A stretch of 31,636 bases of DNA from Pseudomonadota bacterium (GTDB lineage: Bacteria > Pseudomonadota > Alphaproteobacteria > Sphingomonadales > Sphingomonadaceae): assembly GCA_023432995.1 (NCBI GenBank), contig JAEZES010000224.1, positions 1-31,636 of the forward strand. Direction: 5' to 3'. Position 1 is the stretch's first letter; the number at the start of each line of letters is the position of its first letter. The translations under genes were made by a program, and so were the position numbers. Below the pieces are notes generated by a model that saw only the letters and a program-made list of their open reading frames with translations, did not search any database and had not been told where the DNA came from. This document shows positions 1 through 6,980 of this stretch, in pieces.

Positions 1-134
1 GGGTCGGGCGGCGTCCCGACGACCAGCACCTCGCTGCGCGGCAGCGCGCGCTTCAATGCGATCGCCGCAAGCGCACCGACCTGGCCGGCACCGGCGACGA
101 CGATGCGCCCGGGCAGCTCGCGCGCGGCGCTCAC
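1..134 (-). CDS. Flavin-dependent halogenase family protein, N-terminal fragment (cut by window edge)
   Basis: Only the first 44 codons are inside the window. The start is a GTG whose last bases overlap the TGA of the preceding halogenase gene (GTGA, a 4-nt overlap), so the two are translationally coupled. The visible protein opens with a beta strand followed by a GAGQVG dinucleotide-binding loop and the helix LAAIALKRALP, which is the FAD-binding start typical of the tryptophan-halogenase family. Such genes often occur in tandem in sphingomonads and Caulobacter near TonB receptors; that is background knowledge, not visible here. The catalytic lysine and the WxWxIP motif lie outside the window, so the activity cannot be judged. 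Another FAD-dependent oxidoreductase remains possible. Confidence 0.7.
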   Translation of the reverse strand, partial: MSAARELPGRIVVAGAGQVGALAAIALKRALPRSEVLVVGTPPD

Positions 135-1654
135 GGGGCTGCCGCCAGCCGCTCGGCGCGGGAGACGAGATACTCGCGGTGACCGGGCATCGCCGCGACC
201 TCCTCGCGGATAGCATCCTGCAGCGCGCCGAGCGCGCGGGCGATCTGCTCGGGATTCGGCAGCGCGGTGCGCGCGTCGTGCCGCTCGGGCACCACCCCCT
301 GGCCGAGATAGACCGCGATCCAGCTTGCGTCGTAGAACAGCCCGTCCGCGTACTTCTCGACCCGCCCGGTCTCGCGCCACAGCGCCATTTTGCCCGCCAG
401 CGTGTCGGGCACGGCCATCGTCCGGACGTGGTTCCAGAATTCCGAATCGTCGCGCGTGGTCGCGTGATAGTGGAGGATCAGGAAGTCACGCACTCGGTCG
501 TATTCCATGTCGACCAGGCGGTTGAACTCGTCGCGGTCGCGCGGGTCCACCCGGCCCTCGAGCGGGAACAGCTCGATCAGGTAGGTGATCGCCATCTGCG
601 CGAGGTAGATCGAAGTCGATTCGAGCGGCTCGAGGAACCCGCTGGCGAGGCCCACCGCGACGACGTTGCGGGTCCACGAATTCTTGCGGCGCCCGGCCCT
701 GAAGCGCAGCAGCCGCGGGTCGGCGAGCCGCTCACCTTCGACGTTGGCCATCAGCGCGGCGCAGGCCTCGTCCTCGGAGATGAACGCGCTCGAGAACACG
801 TAGCCGTTGCCGATGCGGTGCTGCAGCGGGATGCGCCACTGCCAGCCTGCCGGACGCGCAGTGGCGCGGGTGTAGGGCTCGATCTCCTCGGCCGTGTGCG
901 CACAGGGCATCGCCGCGGCGCGGTCGCATGGCAGCCACGGCGACCAGTCCTCCCACGCCTCACCGAGTGTCTGCCCGAGCAGGATCGAACGGAAGCCCGA
1001 GCAATCGACGAACAGCTCCCCGTCGATCTCGCGCCCGTCCTCGAGCACCAGGGTGGTGACGTCGCCGGATTCCGGGTCCTGGCGCACCTCGACCACTTTG
1101 CCCTCGGTCCGCCGGACGCCGATGCCGAGCCCGTATTCGCGCATGAACGGGCCGAACAGCGTGGCGTCGAACTGGTAGGCGTAGCCGTAAGTCGAGGCGA
1201 GGGTCTGGTCCTCCGCCGGCGGCTTGAACTTGTTCGCGAGGGCCGCCTCGACCGCGAGCGAATAGGCGCCGATCGGTTGCGCCCGCCCCTGGCGCTGCAT
1301 CTCGAGCCAGTAATGGTGAAACCCGACTCCGGCGACCTCCTCGCCGAAGCTGCCGAACGGATGGACGTAGCTCTCGCCGATGCGGCCGAAGTCGCGGAAA
1401 TCGATACCGAGCTTGTAGGTCGCGTGGGTCGCCTTCATGAACGCGGCTTCGTCGATCCCGAGCCGCTCGACGAACCCGCGGATGTGCGGCAGCGTCGCCT
1501 CGCCGACACCGACGATGCCGATGTCCTCGCTTTCGACCAGGTGCACTTCGACCAGTGGGCCGAGCAGCTTCTGCAGCGCCGCCGCGCTCATCCACCCGGC
1601 GGTGCCGCCGCCGAGCACGACGACGCGGGTGGGTTTGGGTGTTTCAGCGGTCAT
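131..1654 (-). CDS. Flavin-dependent tryptophan halogenase family protein
   Basis: A 507-aa protein, close to the usual 500-540 aa of PrnA/RebH-type halogenases. It has the FAD loop GGGTAG (residues 15-20), a lysine in the expected catalytic position (K81 in ATYKLGIDF), the family signature WQWRIPL (271-277) and GFLEPLEST (339-347), whose glutamate E345 matches the PrnA residue that works with the lysine. These enzymes use FADH2, O2 and chloride to form HOCl, which the lysine channels to an aromatic substrate; a partner flavin reductase is needed and none is seen here. There is no signal peptide, so it is cytoplasmic. It overlaps the next halogenase-like gene by 4 nt and lies 296 nt downstream of a sugar permease on the same strand. 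The substrate is unknown. Homologues in carbohydrate-utilisation loci have no firmly assigned role, so the name 'tryptophan halogenase' is a family label only. Confidence 0.9.
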   Translation of the reverse strand: MTAETPKPTRVVVLGGGTAGWMSAAALQKLLGPLVEVHLVESEDIGIVGVGEATLPHIRGFVERLGIDEAAFMKATHATYKLGIDFRDFGRIGESYVHPFGSFGEEVAGVGFHHYWLEMQRQGRAQPIGAYSLAVEAALANKFKPPAEDQTLASTYGYAYQFDATLFGPFMREYGLGIGVRRTEGKVVEVRQDPESGDVTTLVLEDGREIDGELFVDCSGFRSILLGQTLGEAWEDWSPWLPCDRAAAMPCAHTAEEIEPYTRATARPAGWQWRIPLQHRIGNGYVFSSAFISEDEACAALMANVEGERLADPRLLRFRAGRRKNSWTRNVVAVGLASGFLEPLESTSIYLAQMAITYLIELFPLEGRVDPRDRDEFNRLVDMEYDRVRDFLILHYHATTRDDSEFWNHVRTMAVPDTLAGKMALWRETGRVEKYADGLFYDASWIAVYLGQGVVPERHDARTALPNPEQIARALGALQDAIREEVAAMPGHREYLVSRAERLAAAP

Positions 1655-1729
1655 GCGCGCAGCCTAGAGAGTATCGCGTTTCGATCCAATCGCGCGCCCG
1701 ATGGGCGCAGTCCTCTGTGGACCATTCGG

Positions 1730-1858
1730 TTCGCGCAGAGGACGCAGAGAGCGCTGAGAAGACGGGCCAGCGGCGGAGCCGCCCTTCATCTGCAATTATC
1801 GAAGCCGCTGCCCAGCGGAGCGCCGACCTCTTTGCGTTCTCTGCGTTCTCTGCGCGAA
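1730..1858. repeat. Inverted dispersed repeat (GCGCAGAG-type arms)
   Basis: The left arm at 1730-1763 (beginning TTCGCGCAGAGGACGCAGAG) is matched, imperfectly, by the reverse complement of 1825-1858 (ending TTCTCTGCGCGAA). The arms are built of a CGCAGAGA unit repeated about every 9 nt. The space between holds GGCGGAGCCGCC, a small hairpin. No reading frame here looks coding. It fills most of the 296-nt gap between the halogenase start (1654) and the sugar permease stop (1951), and resembles the CGCAGAG-unit intergenic repeats common in bacterial genomes. Confidence 0.6.
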
Positions 1859-1925
1859 AATTACCCTGCGCGGTCCCTCGATGAATGAAAGCCGGAGCGG
1901 GCACGCCCGCCCCGGCCGGGAGGCA

Positions 1926-1951
1926 ATCGGTCCAACCCCCGATGGACCGAT
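1926..1951 (-). terminator. Hairpin at the 3' end of the sugar permease gene
   Basis: ATCGGTCC at 1926-1933 and GGACCGAT at 1944-1951 form a perfect 8-bp stem with a 10-nt loop, touching the permease stop codon (1951-1953). On the minus strand no T-run follows, so it is either a weak intrinsic terminator or a 3'-end stabilising hairpin. Confidence 0.4.
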
Positions 1952-3372
1952 CAGCCCTCCATCTCCTCGAGCTCCTTGCCCTTGGTCTCGTGAATGTACT
2001 TCTGGACCAGGAAGAAGCTGATCACGGCGCAGACGCCGTAGAACGTGTAGCTGACGGCGAGCCCGAGCCCGGCCGCCATGACCGGGAAGCTCTGCGCGAT
2101 GAGATAGTTGGCGAACCACTGGAAGAAACCGCACACGGCGAGCGCCGAGCCGCGGATCTGGTTCGGGAACATCTCGCCGAGCATGACCCACATCACCGGG
2201 CCCCAGCTGACATTGAAGAAGATCACGTAAAGGTTGGCCGCGATCACCGCGACCACGCCGAGCTCCGGCGACAGCACCAGGTTGCCCTCAGGATCGAGCC
2301 CGCCCTGGCTGAACGCATAGACCATCACGAACAGCGTCACGGCCATGCCGGCCGAACCGATCAGCAGCAGCGGCTTGCGGCCAATCTTGTCGATCACCGC
2401 GATGGTGACGAAGCACGCGGCGATCGAGACCGCGCCCGAGACGATGTTGATCATCAGCGAGTCGGATTCGGTGAACCCGGCCAGCTGCCACAGCGTCGAG
2501 CCGTAGTAGAAGATCACGTTGATGCCGACGAGCTGCTGGAACACCGCCAGCATGATGCCGACCCAGACGATCTTGCGGATGCCGAGGAATCCGGTGCCCC
2601 CCGGCGGGATCAGCACGTCGGCCAGCCGCGGACGGTGATCGGCGGCGAAGCTGGCCTGGATCTCGGCCAGCTTCTGCTCGCCGCCGGTGGTCCCGAACAG
2701 CCGCGTGAGCACGCCGAGCGCCTGCTCGTTGCGCCCCTTCGAGACGAGGTAGCGCGGGCTTTCCGGAATGAACAGCAGCGCGACGAGGAACACCGCCGCC
2801 GGCAGGGCCTGCATCAGGTACATCCAGCGCCACGCCTCGATCCCGCCCCAGAAGGTTTCGGTCGAGGCGCCCGCGGCGGCGGCGAGGTAGTAGTTGACGA
2901 CGAAGGCCGCGGTCAGGCCGGTGATGATCATCACCTGCTGCACGGTGGTCATCCGCCCGCGGATGTTCGCCGGGGCGACTTCGGAGATGTAGGCCGGCGA
3001 GAGCACCGAGGCGGCGCCGACGGCCATGCCGCCGGCGATCCGCGCCAACAGGAACAGCGTGTGCTCGGCGGCGATACCCTGGACGATCGCGCCGGCGAGG
3101 AACAGCACAGCGGCGATCCGCATCACGTTGCGACGGCCCATGCGGTCGGCCAGCGTGCCGGCGAAGAAGGCGCCGATGAAGCAGCCGATCAGAAGCGAGC
3201 CGACGGTGAAGCCGAGACCGCCTTCGCTGAGCGAGAACGCCCCGCGCAGGCCGTCCTGGGTGCCGTTCACGGCGCCGCTGTCGTAACCGAACAGAAAGCC
3301 GCCGATGGTCGCCACTGCGACGATCGCGGCAACGAGGCTGGTATTGACCCCGGTGCCCGTGGATTGGTTCAT
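1951..3372 (-). CDS. Sugar porter family MFS transporter (XylE/GlcP type)
   Basis: A 473-aa membrane protein of the MFS sugar-porter family, which imports hexoses or pentoses across the inner membrane, usually with H+. Family signatures appear in order: GGFLFGYDSGAVNG in helix 1, RMGRRN in the loop 2-3 position, the central PESPRYL after helix 6, QQLVGINVIFYYG in helix 7, DKIGRKPLL, GPVMWVMLGEMFPNQIRG in helix 10, and ETKGKELEEM at the C terminus. About 12 hydrophobic segments fit. The start at 3372 is preceded by GGGAGGGACAGG, a strong ribosome binding site. The gene lies 52 nt after the GH5 endoglucanase gene on the same strand, with an operator-like palindrome at 3417-3430 between them, so it may be transcribed both with GH5 and from its own regulated promoter. 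Glucose, xylose or another released monosaccharide is a likely substrate; sequence alone does not decide which. Confidence 0.93.
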   Translation of the reverse strand: MNQSTGTGVNTSLVAAIVAVATIGGFLFGYDSGAVNGTQDGLRGAFSLSEGGLGFTVGSLLIGCFIGAFFAGTLADRMGRRNVMRIAAVLFLAGAIVQGIAAEHTLFLLARIAGGMAVGAASVLSPAYISEVAPANIRGRMTTVQQVMIITGLTAAFVVNYYLAAAAGASTETFWGGIEAWRWMYLMQALPAAVFLVALLFIPESPRYLVSKGRNEQALGVLTRLFGTTGGEQKLAEIQASFAADHRPRLADVLIPPGGTGFLGIRKIVWVGIMLAVFQQLVGINVIFYYGSTLWQLAGFTESDSLMINIVSGAVSIAACFVTIAVIDKIGRKPLLLIGSAGMAVTLFVMVYAFSQGGLDPEGNLVLSPELGVVAVIAANLYVIFFNVSWGPVMWVMLGEMFPNQIRGSALAVCGFFQWFANYLIAQSFPVMAAGLGLAVSYTFYGVCAVISFFLVQKYIHETKGKELEEMEG

Positions 3373-3416
3373 CCTGTCCCTCCCTGGCCGCCGCTGTGCC
3401 GCGGCTGGCTCCCGAA

Positions 3417-3430
3417 TGTTACCGCTAACG
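3417..3430. promoter_or_regulatory. LacI-family-like operator upstream of the sugar permease
   Basis: TGTTACCGCTAACG fits the pattern TGNTANCGNTANCN with a central CG, the form of many LacI-family operators. It starts 44 nt upstream of the permease start codon and overlaps the stop codon of the GH5 gene (3425-3427). Three similar sites occur elsewhere in the window at a similar distance from start codons. I do not see a clear -35/-10 pair next to this copy. Confidence 0.55.
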
Positions 3431-4432
3431 TATGCTGCCCGCGGACCCGTGGCAAGCCGGATTCATCCCCGCCGAGGCGCGCAGCTTTTCGCGCAGCAGG
3501 CGGCCGGATTCGGTCAGGTCGGCCTCGCTCCAGCCCGCCGGCGCGGTCCCCGGCCTGAGCGCCGCGCTGCTCTCGTCGCGGTCGCCGATCGACCAGGCCA
3601 TCCAGCCGATCCCGCGCGCTTCGGCCCAGTCCCACCAGCGCTGGCTCTCGGCGCGATCGATCGGCCCGTCGCCGGTCGCCTCGACGATGCCGAACTCGGT
3701 GATCAGCAGCGTTTCACCCGCGGCGAGGGCCGCCTCGCCCTTGTCGCGTAGCTCCTGCCGGTGGGTCCCGGCGTAGTAGTGCAGCGTGTAGGCGAGATTG
3801 TCGAACGCCAGCGGATCGGCCGCGGCGAGGTCGACGTCCTGGCTCCAGCTCGGGCTGCCGGCAATCACCAGGTTGTCGGGATCGACCGCGCGGATCGCCC
3901 CGATCACCCGCTCGTGATAGGGCTTCACGTCGCGCGACCAGTCGACCCCCTCGCGCAGCGGCTCGTTCCAGGTCTCGTAGATCACGTTGGGCAAGTGGCC
4001 GTACTTGCGCGCGATCGCCACCAGGAAGCGCTCGGCCTGGGCCGGGTAGGCGCGGTGCGCGTGCCAGTCGACCACCACGTAGAGCCCGTTGGCCACGGCC
4101 GCGTCGATCACTGTGCTCGCCTTGGCCAGCTCACGGTCGAAATGCTGGCGGGCGCTGTCCTGCCCCTCAGCGGCGATCGCCGCGCGGACCACGTCGACCT
4201 TCCAGTCGCGCGCCAGCCAGTCGACCGTCTCGGCGCTGTAGTACTGCGGCGCCCATTGCGACCAGAACAGGCTCATCCCGCGCAGCGTGACCGGCTCACC
4301 GTGGGCACCAACGATCCGGCCGTCGCGCACGGCGAGCGCACCGTGGCACGCGACCGGGGTGCCTGCGGGGGCGGCGGCCCCCGCCGGGGCGGTGGCGAGC
4401 GTTGCCAGCAGACCTAGCGCAAGACCCTTCAT
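3425..4432 (-). CDS. Secreted glycoside hydrolase family 5 endoglucanase
   Basis: Starting from the ATG at 4432 gives 335 aa beginning MKGLALGLLATLATAPAGAA, a good Sec signal peptide; the longer frame up to 4471 would put 13 unlikely residues before it and overlap the previous gene. The mature part has GH5 hallmarks: VVVDWHAH, the acid/base motif NVIYETWNEPL (E157 in this numbering), LHYYAGTH, and the nucleophile motif LLITEFG (E246), followed by WWDWAEARGIGWMAWSIGD. These resemble subfamily 2 endo-beta-1,4-glucanases, which cut cellulose or other beta-glucans by a retaining mechanism. It is exported to the periplasm or beyond. It follows the carbohydrate-binding protein gene by 28 nt and shares its regulated promoter. 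The exact glucan substrate is not determined. Confidence 0.92.
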   Translation of the reverse strand: MKGLALGLLATLATAPAGAAAPAGTPVACHGALAVRDGRIVGAHGEPVTLRGMSLFWSQWAPQYYSAETVDWLARDWKVDVVRAAIAAEGQDSARQHFDRELAKASTVIDAAVANGLYVVVDWHAHRAYPAQAERFLVAIARKYGHLPNVIYETWNEPLREGVDWSRDVKPYHERVIGAIRAVDPDNLVIAGSPSWSQDVDLAAADPLAFDNLAYTLHYYAGTHRQELRDKGEAALAAGETLLITEFGIVEATGDGPIDRAESQRWWDWAEARGIGWMAWSIGDRDESSAALRPGTAPAGWSEADLTESGRLLREKLRASAGMNPACHGSAGSIR

Positions 4433-4460
4433 CAGCTGGCACCGACCGTCGGGCATCGGG

Positions 4461-4985
4461 CTACTGGCCAAGGTTGACCACGAAGATCGGTCCCAGCTCG
4501 ACCGTCTGGGCGGCCGTGGCCAGGTGGATCGTGGCCTTGAGCGAGCCGGCCGGATGATCGGCCGAGACCCGTCCGCGCACCTCGTGCAGCTTCCATTCGG
4601 CGCCGACCTCGGCCGGCGCGGAGAGGAGCGTGGTGTAGGGTGCGGCCGAGAGCTGGACCCCGTTGAACGGCAGCGTGGTCGTCGTGGCCCCGCCCTCGCC
4701 CTTCTCGAGCCGGGCCCAGAACGCGAGCAGCAGCTCGTCGCCCGCCTTGACCGGCTGGGTGATCGCGCTTTCGACTGCGGCGTCCCACGGATTGGCGCCC
4801 TTGGCGCGCACCACGACCCGCAAGGCCTTGCCGCCCTGCACCGCCGGATCGTCGCGCAATCGCCCCGAAGCGCCGTTGACCTGCGGCGTCGCGGGGTCGT
4901 TGATGATGTTGAGGTCCTGCGCCGCTGCCGGCGCGAGCAGCAGGCCGGCGAACGCGCAGGCGAGTGCGAATGCGAACCGCTTCAT
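4461..4985 (-). CDS. Secreted carbohydrate-binding (CBM4/9-like jelly-roll) protein
   Basis: A 174-aa protein with a clear signal peptide (MKRFAFALACAFAGLLLAPAAA then QD). The rest looks like one galactose-binding-like beta sandwich of the CBM4/9 type: GGKALRVVVRAKGANPWDAAV, then VKAGDELLLAFWARL, then EWKLHEVRGRV and a final ELGPIFVVNLGQ strand, the usual order in modules attached to xylanases and cellulases. Here it stands alone with no catalytic domain. It is the first gene of a two-gene unit with GH5 and presumably helps that enzyme bind its polysaccharide. The start at 4985 is supported by the signal peptide, by GGGGAGA about 8 nt upstream and by the promoter at 5030-5058. The assignment rests on fold pattern, so the family number is uncertain. 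Confidence 0.75.
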   Translation of the reverse strand: MKRFAFALACAFAGLLLAPAAAQDLNIINDPATPQVNGASGRLRDDPAVQGGKALRVVVRAKGANPWDAAVESAITQPVKAGDELLLAFWARLEKGEGGATTTTLPFNGVQLSAAPYTTLLSAPAEVGAEWKLHEVRGRVSADHPAGSLKATIHLATAAQTVELGPIFVVNLGQ

Positions 4986-5029
4986 GGGCTATCTCCCCGA
5001 ATGCGCCCCGTGTTCGGGATCGCCCAGGG

Positions 5030-5058
5030 ATAGTATGGTAGCGCTACAATTCCGGCAA
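5030..5058 (-). promoter_or_regulatory. Sigma-70-like promoter with LacI-type operator in the spacer (CBM/GH5 unit)
   Basis: On the minus strand a -35 box TTGCCG (5058-5053) and a -10 box TACTAT (5035-5030) are separated by exactly 17 nt. The spacer contains TTGTAGCGCTACCA (5049-5036), a nearly perfect palindrome around GTAGCGCTAC. A repressor bound there would block RNA polymerase. The -10 box is 44 nt upstream of the start codon at 4985. This is the best-defined promoter/operator in the window. Confidence 0.7.
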
Positions 5059-5088
5059 GCTCGCGAACGCCTCTGTCCGCTGAATGGA

Positions 5089-6867
5089 CTAGCGGGCGTC
5101 GTGCGGTCTCATCCCATAGGGCAGCTCCGAGGTGAACGCCTGGACCTGCTCGATCCGGCCGTCGACGAAGCGGAACAGCTCGACCACCTGGTAGGTCAGC
5201 GGATACGAGCCCTCGGCACCGGCGGTGGCAGGCAAGTCCTCGAACGTGCGGTAGACGACGAGCCCGCGTGCCTCGTCGACCGCCAGCACCTCGCGGTCGC
5301 GCACCTGCTTGATGCTGGCGAGCACCGGGCCCGAGAACGGCGGCGCGCAGGGGCCGACGTTCTGGCCGTTGACCCACCAGGTGCAGTTGCGCGTGAGGTT
5401 GGTCGGCGGCTGGCCGTCATGCGCGTTCATCGCGGCATAGAACGCGTCGGCACCGGCGATCATGTCGGAGCGCGAGGTGCGGCGGCGCTCGGGGACGACC
5501 GCGTAGCTCGGCGCCGCCGTGGGCTCGACATAAGGCGCGCCGTATTCCTTGCGTCGGATCAACGCGTCGATGTCGGCGATCTTCGGCCCGTTGCTGGTGA
5601 CGGTGATCGCCGCCCAGGCGGGCTGGCCGTGCTCCTCGATACGGCCGATCCACACGCCCTTGCGTGTGGTCGCGTCGGCAATCACCAGCGGCTTCGCGTC
5701 GACCGCTGTGACGCCCTGCCAGATGCCCTCGTTGACGCGGATGCCGACGCTGTTCTCGGCGTAGCCGACCTTGTCGGCCCACGGCAGCGAGGCCCACTGG
5801 CCGCGCACCGGATAGGCGGCCATGACCGCGCGGGTGTTCGCCTCGAGGCACGCCGTATCGCACGCGGCTGGGTTCGGCGCATCCGCCGGCGGCTCGGCCG
5901 GGGGTCCCCAGAACGGGTTGTGCATGAAGTAGGGGACGTAAGTGAACACCGCTTCGATGCGCGAAATCTTGCCGTCGCGCACGCGGAACGCCTCGAGCAG
6001 CGTGATCGAGTTGGGCCACTTGAGCGCGGTGCGCATCTCGCGGCCGTTGGTCAGCAGGTACCGGTCCCACTCGTTGGCGTGGTCGAAGAACCCGCGCCCG
6101 ACCGCGACCCCGCGTTCCTCGTCGATGATCAAGAAATCGCGCCGGACGCGCTTGTTGATCTTGTAGAGCCCGAGCTCGAACTGCGCACGGCAACCGCTGG
6201 CGATCGCCGCGGCGTTGCCGCCGGTGCTCCCCGGCGTGGGCGCGGTGGTCGAGATGCCGTTCTCGAGCCGGGCACAGTCGTCGGTGAACTCGGTCAGCAC
6301 CTGGCCGTCGTTGAGTTCGACGGTGCTGAAGTAGCCGTCGGCGACCGACAGCACGCGCTCGCGCGGGCGGCGCTGCTCGGGCGCGAGGACCTCGGCGAAC
6401 TCGGGATCGTGGACCATCTTCGTGACGTCGCCGAACGGCGCGGGCAGCGCGGTGCGGCGGTGGACCACGCTCTCGATCTCGTCGATCGCGCCGTCCGCCA
6501 CGTGAATGCGCACGGCGTAGATCGCCGGGCGGCCGTTCTCGACCACCGAGCCGAACCAGGCGGCATTGCCGGTGCTCGGGTCGGCCGCCTCGAGCCCGGT
6601 CGAGTCGACCCTATCGACCGTGCTCCACAGCCCCTCGCCGACCGGAATGAGGACGTTGTTCTCGGTGTAACGGACATTGCTCGCGAGCTGCATCTGTCCG
6701 GGATCGCGAGCGGCGAGCGCCTTCATGTGATCCCGCACGTGCCCGATCAGGCAGGCGCGGTCGCAAGCGAAGACGCGCACGGCGCTGTCTTCGCCGGGTG
6801 CCTGGGCGAAGGCGGGCGAGGCGACGAGCGCGAGGGCGGAGACAATCAGTCGGATCGTGGCACGCAT
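5089..6867 (-). CDS. Exported protein with two tandem SnoaL/NTF2-like (DUF8021-type) units
   Basis: A 592-aa protein with signal peptide MRATIRLIVSALALVASPAFAQA. It is an internal duplication: unit 1 (about 33-320) and unit 2 (about 334-590) each begin with a CDxAC pair (C35/C39 and C336/C340), continue with a Y(T/A)ENxVxIxVxEGxW block (near 68 and 369), and later have a second segment with a conserved cysteine and a VVELFRFVDGRI- or TLLEAFRVRDGKI-type strand ending in a YVPYFMHNP or SELPYGMRP tail. The second segment of each unit also looks like an NTF2-type cone fold, giving perhaps four such folds per chain. The cysteine pairs suggest disulfides in the periplasm. No catalytic function can be assigned. 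The gene follows the PQQ dehydrogenase on the same strand after 113 nt, which suggests a shared pathway. Confidence 0.75.
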   Translation of the reverse strand: MRATIRLIVSALALVASPAFAQAPGEDSAVRVFACDRACLIGHVRDHMKALAARDPGQMQLASNVRYTENNVLIPVGEGLWSTVDRVDSTGLEAADPSTGNAAWFGSVVENGRPAIYAVRIHVADGAIDEIESVVHRRTALPAPFGDVTKMVHDPEFAEVLAPEQRRPRERVLSVADGYFSTVELNDGQVLTEFTDDCARLENGISTTAPTPGSTGGNAAAIASGCRAQFELGLYKINKRVRRDFLIIDEERGVAVGRGFFDHANEWDRYLLTNGREMRTALKWPNSITLLEAFRVRDGKISRIEAVFTYVPYFMHNPFWGPPAEPPADAPNPAACDTACLEANTRAVMAAYPVRGQWASLPWADKVGYAENSVGIRVNEGIWQGVTAVDAKPLVIADATTRKGVWIGRIEEHGQPAWAAITVTSNGPKIADIDALIRRKEYGAPYVEPTAAPSYAVVPERRRTSRSDMIAGADAFYAAMNAHDGQPPTNLTRNCTWWVNGQNVGPCAPPFSGPVLASIKQVRDREVLAVDEARGLVVYRTFEDLPATAGAEGSYPLTYQVVELFRFVDGRIEQVQAFTSELPYGMRPHDAR

Positions 6868-6887
6868 TCCCGGTTTCCCTCCATGCT

Positions 6888-6911
6888 CCCCCTCCCCTTC
6901 AGCGGAGGGGG
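6888..6911. repeat. GC-rich hairpin repeat A
   Basis: CCCCCTCC at 6888-6895 pairs perfectly with GGAGGGGG at 6904-6911 across an 8-nt loop. It lies in the 113-nt gap between the PQQ dehydrogenase stop and the start of the tandem SnoaL-like gene, in front of the latter's start codon (6867). The composition matches dispersed C-rich/G-rich hairpins common between genes in this bacterial group. Confidence 0.55.
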
Positions 6912-6953
6912 TCGGGGGGCGGGGGCCGGCGCCGCGTCGTCCCCCTCTCCCAA

Positions 6954-6978
6954 CCCTCTCCCCCCGAAGGGGAGAGGG
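6954..6978 (-). terminator. Strong hairpin (repeat B) directly after the PQQ dehydrogenase stop
   Basis: CCCTCTCCCC (6954-6963) and GGGGAGAGGG (6969-6978) form a perfect 10-bp stem with a 5-nt loop, 2 nt beyond the TGA of the PQQ dehydrogenase (6981-6983). No T-run follows on the minus strand, so it may attenuate or stabilise the 3' end rather than end transcription fully. It is related in composition to hairpin A at 6888-6911. Confidence 0.5.
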
Positions 6979-6980
6979 CT

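Noticed and set aside
1730..1858. Insertion sequence remnant
   Set aside because: There are inverted arms but no transposase fragment or target duplication; the arms consist of short CGCAGAG units, as in non-coding dispersed repeats.
56..1888. A 610-codon plus-strand frame across the halogenase
   Set aside because: It is the mirror of the halogenase gene and then reads through the inverted repeat at 1730-1858. No start signal or domain supports it.
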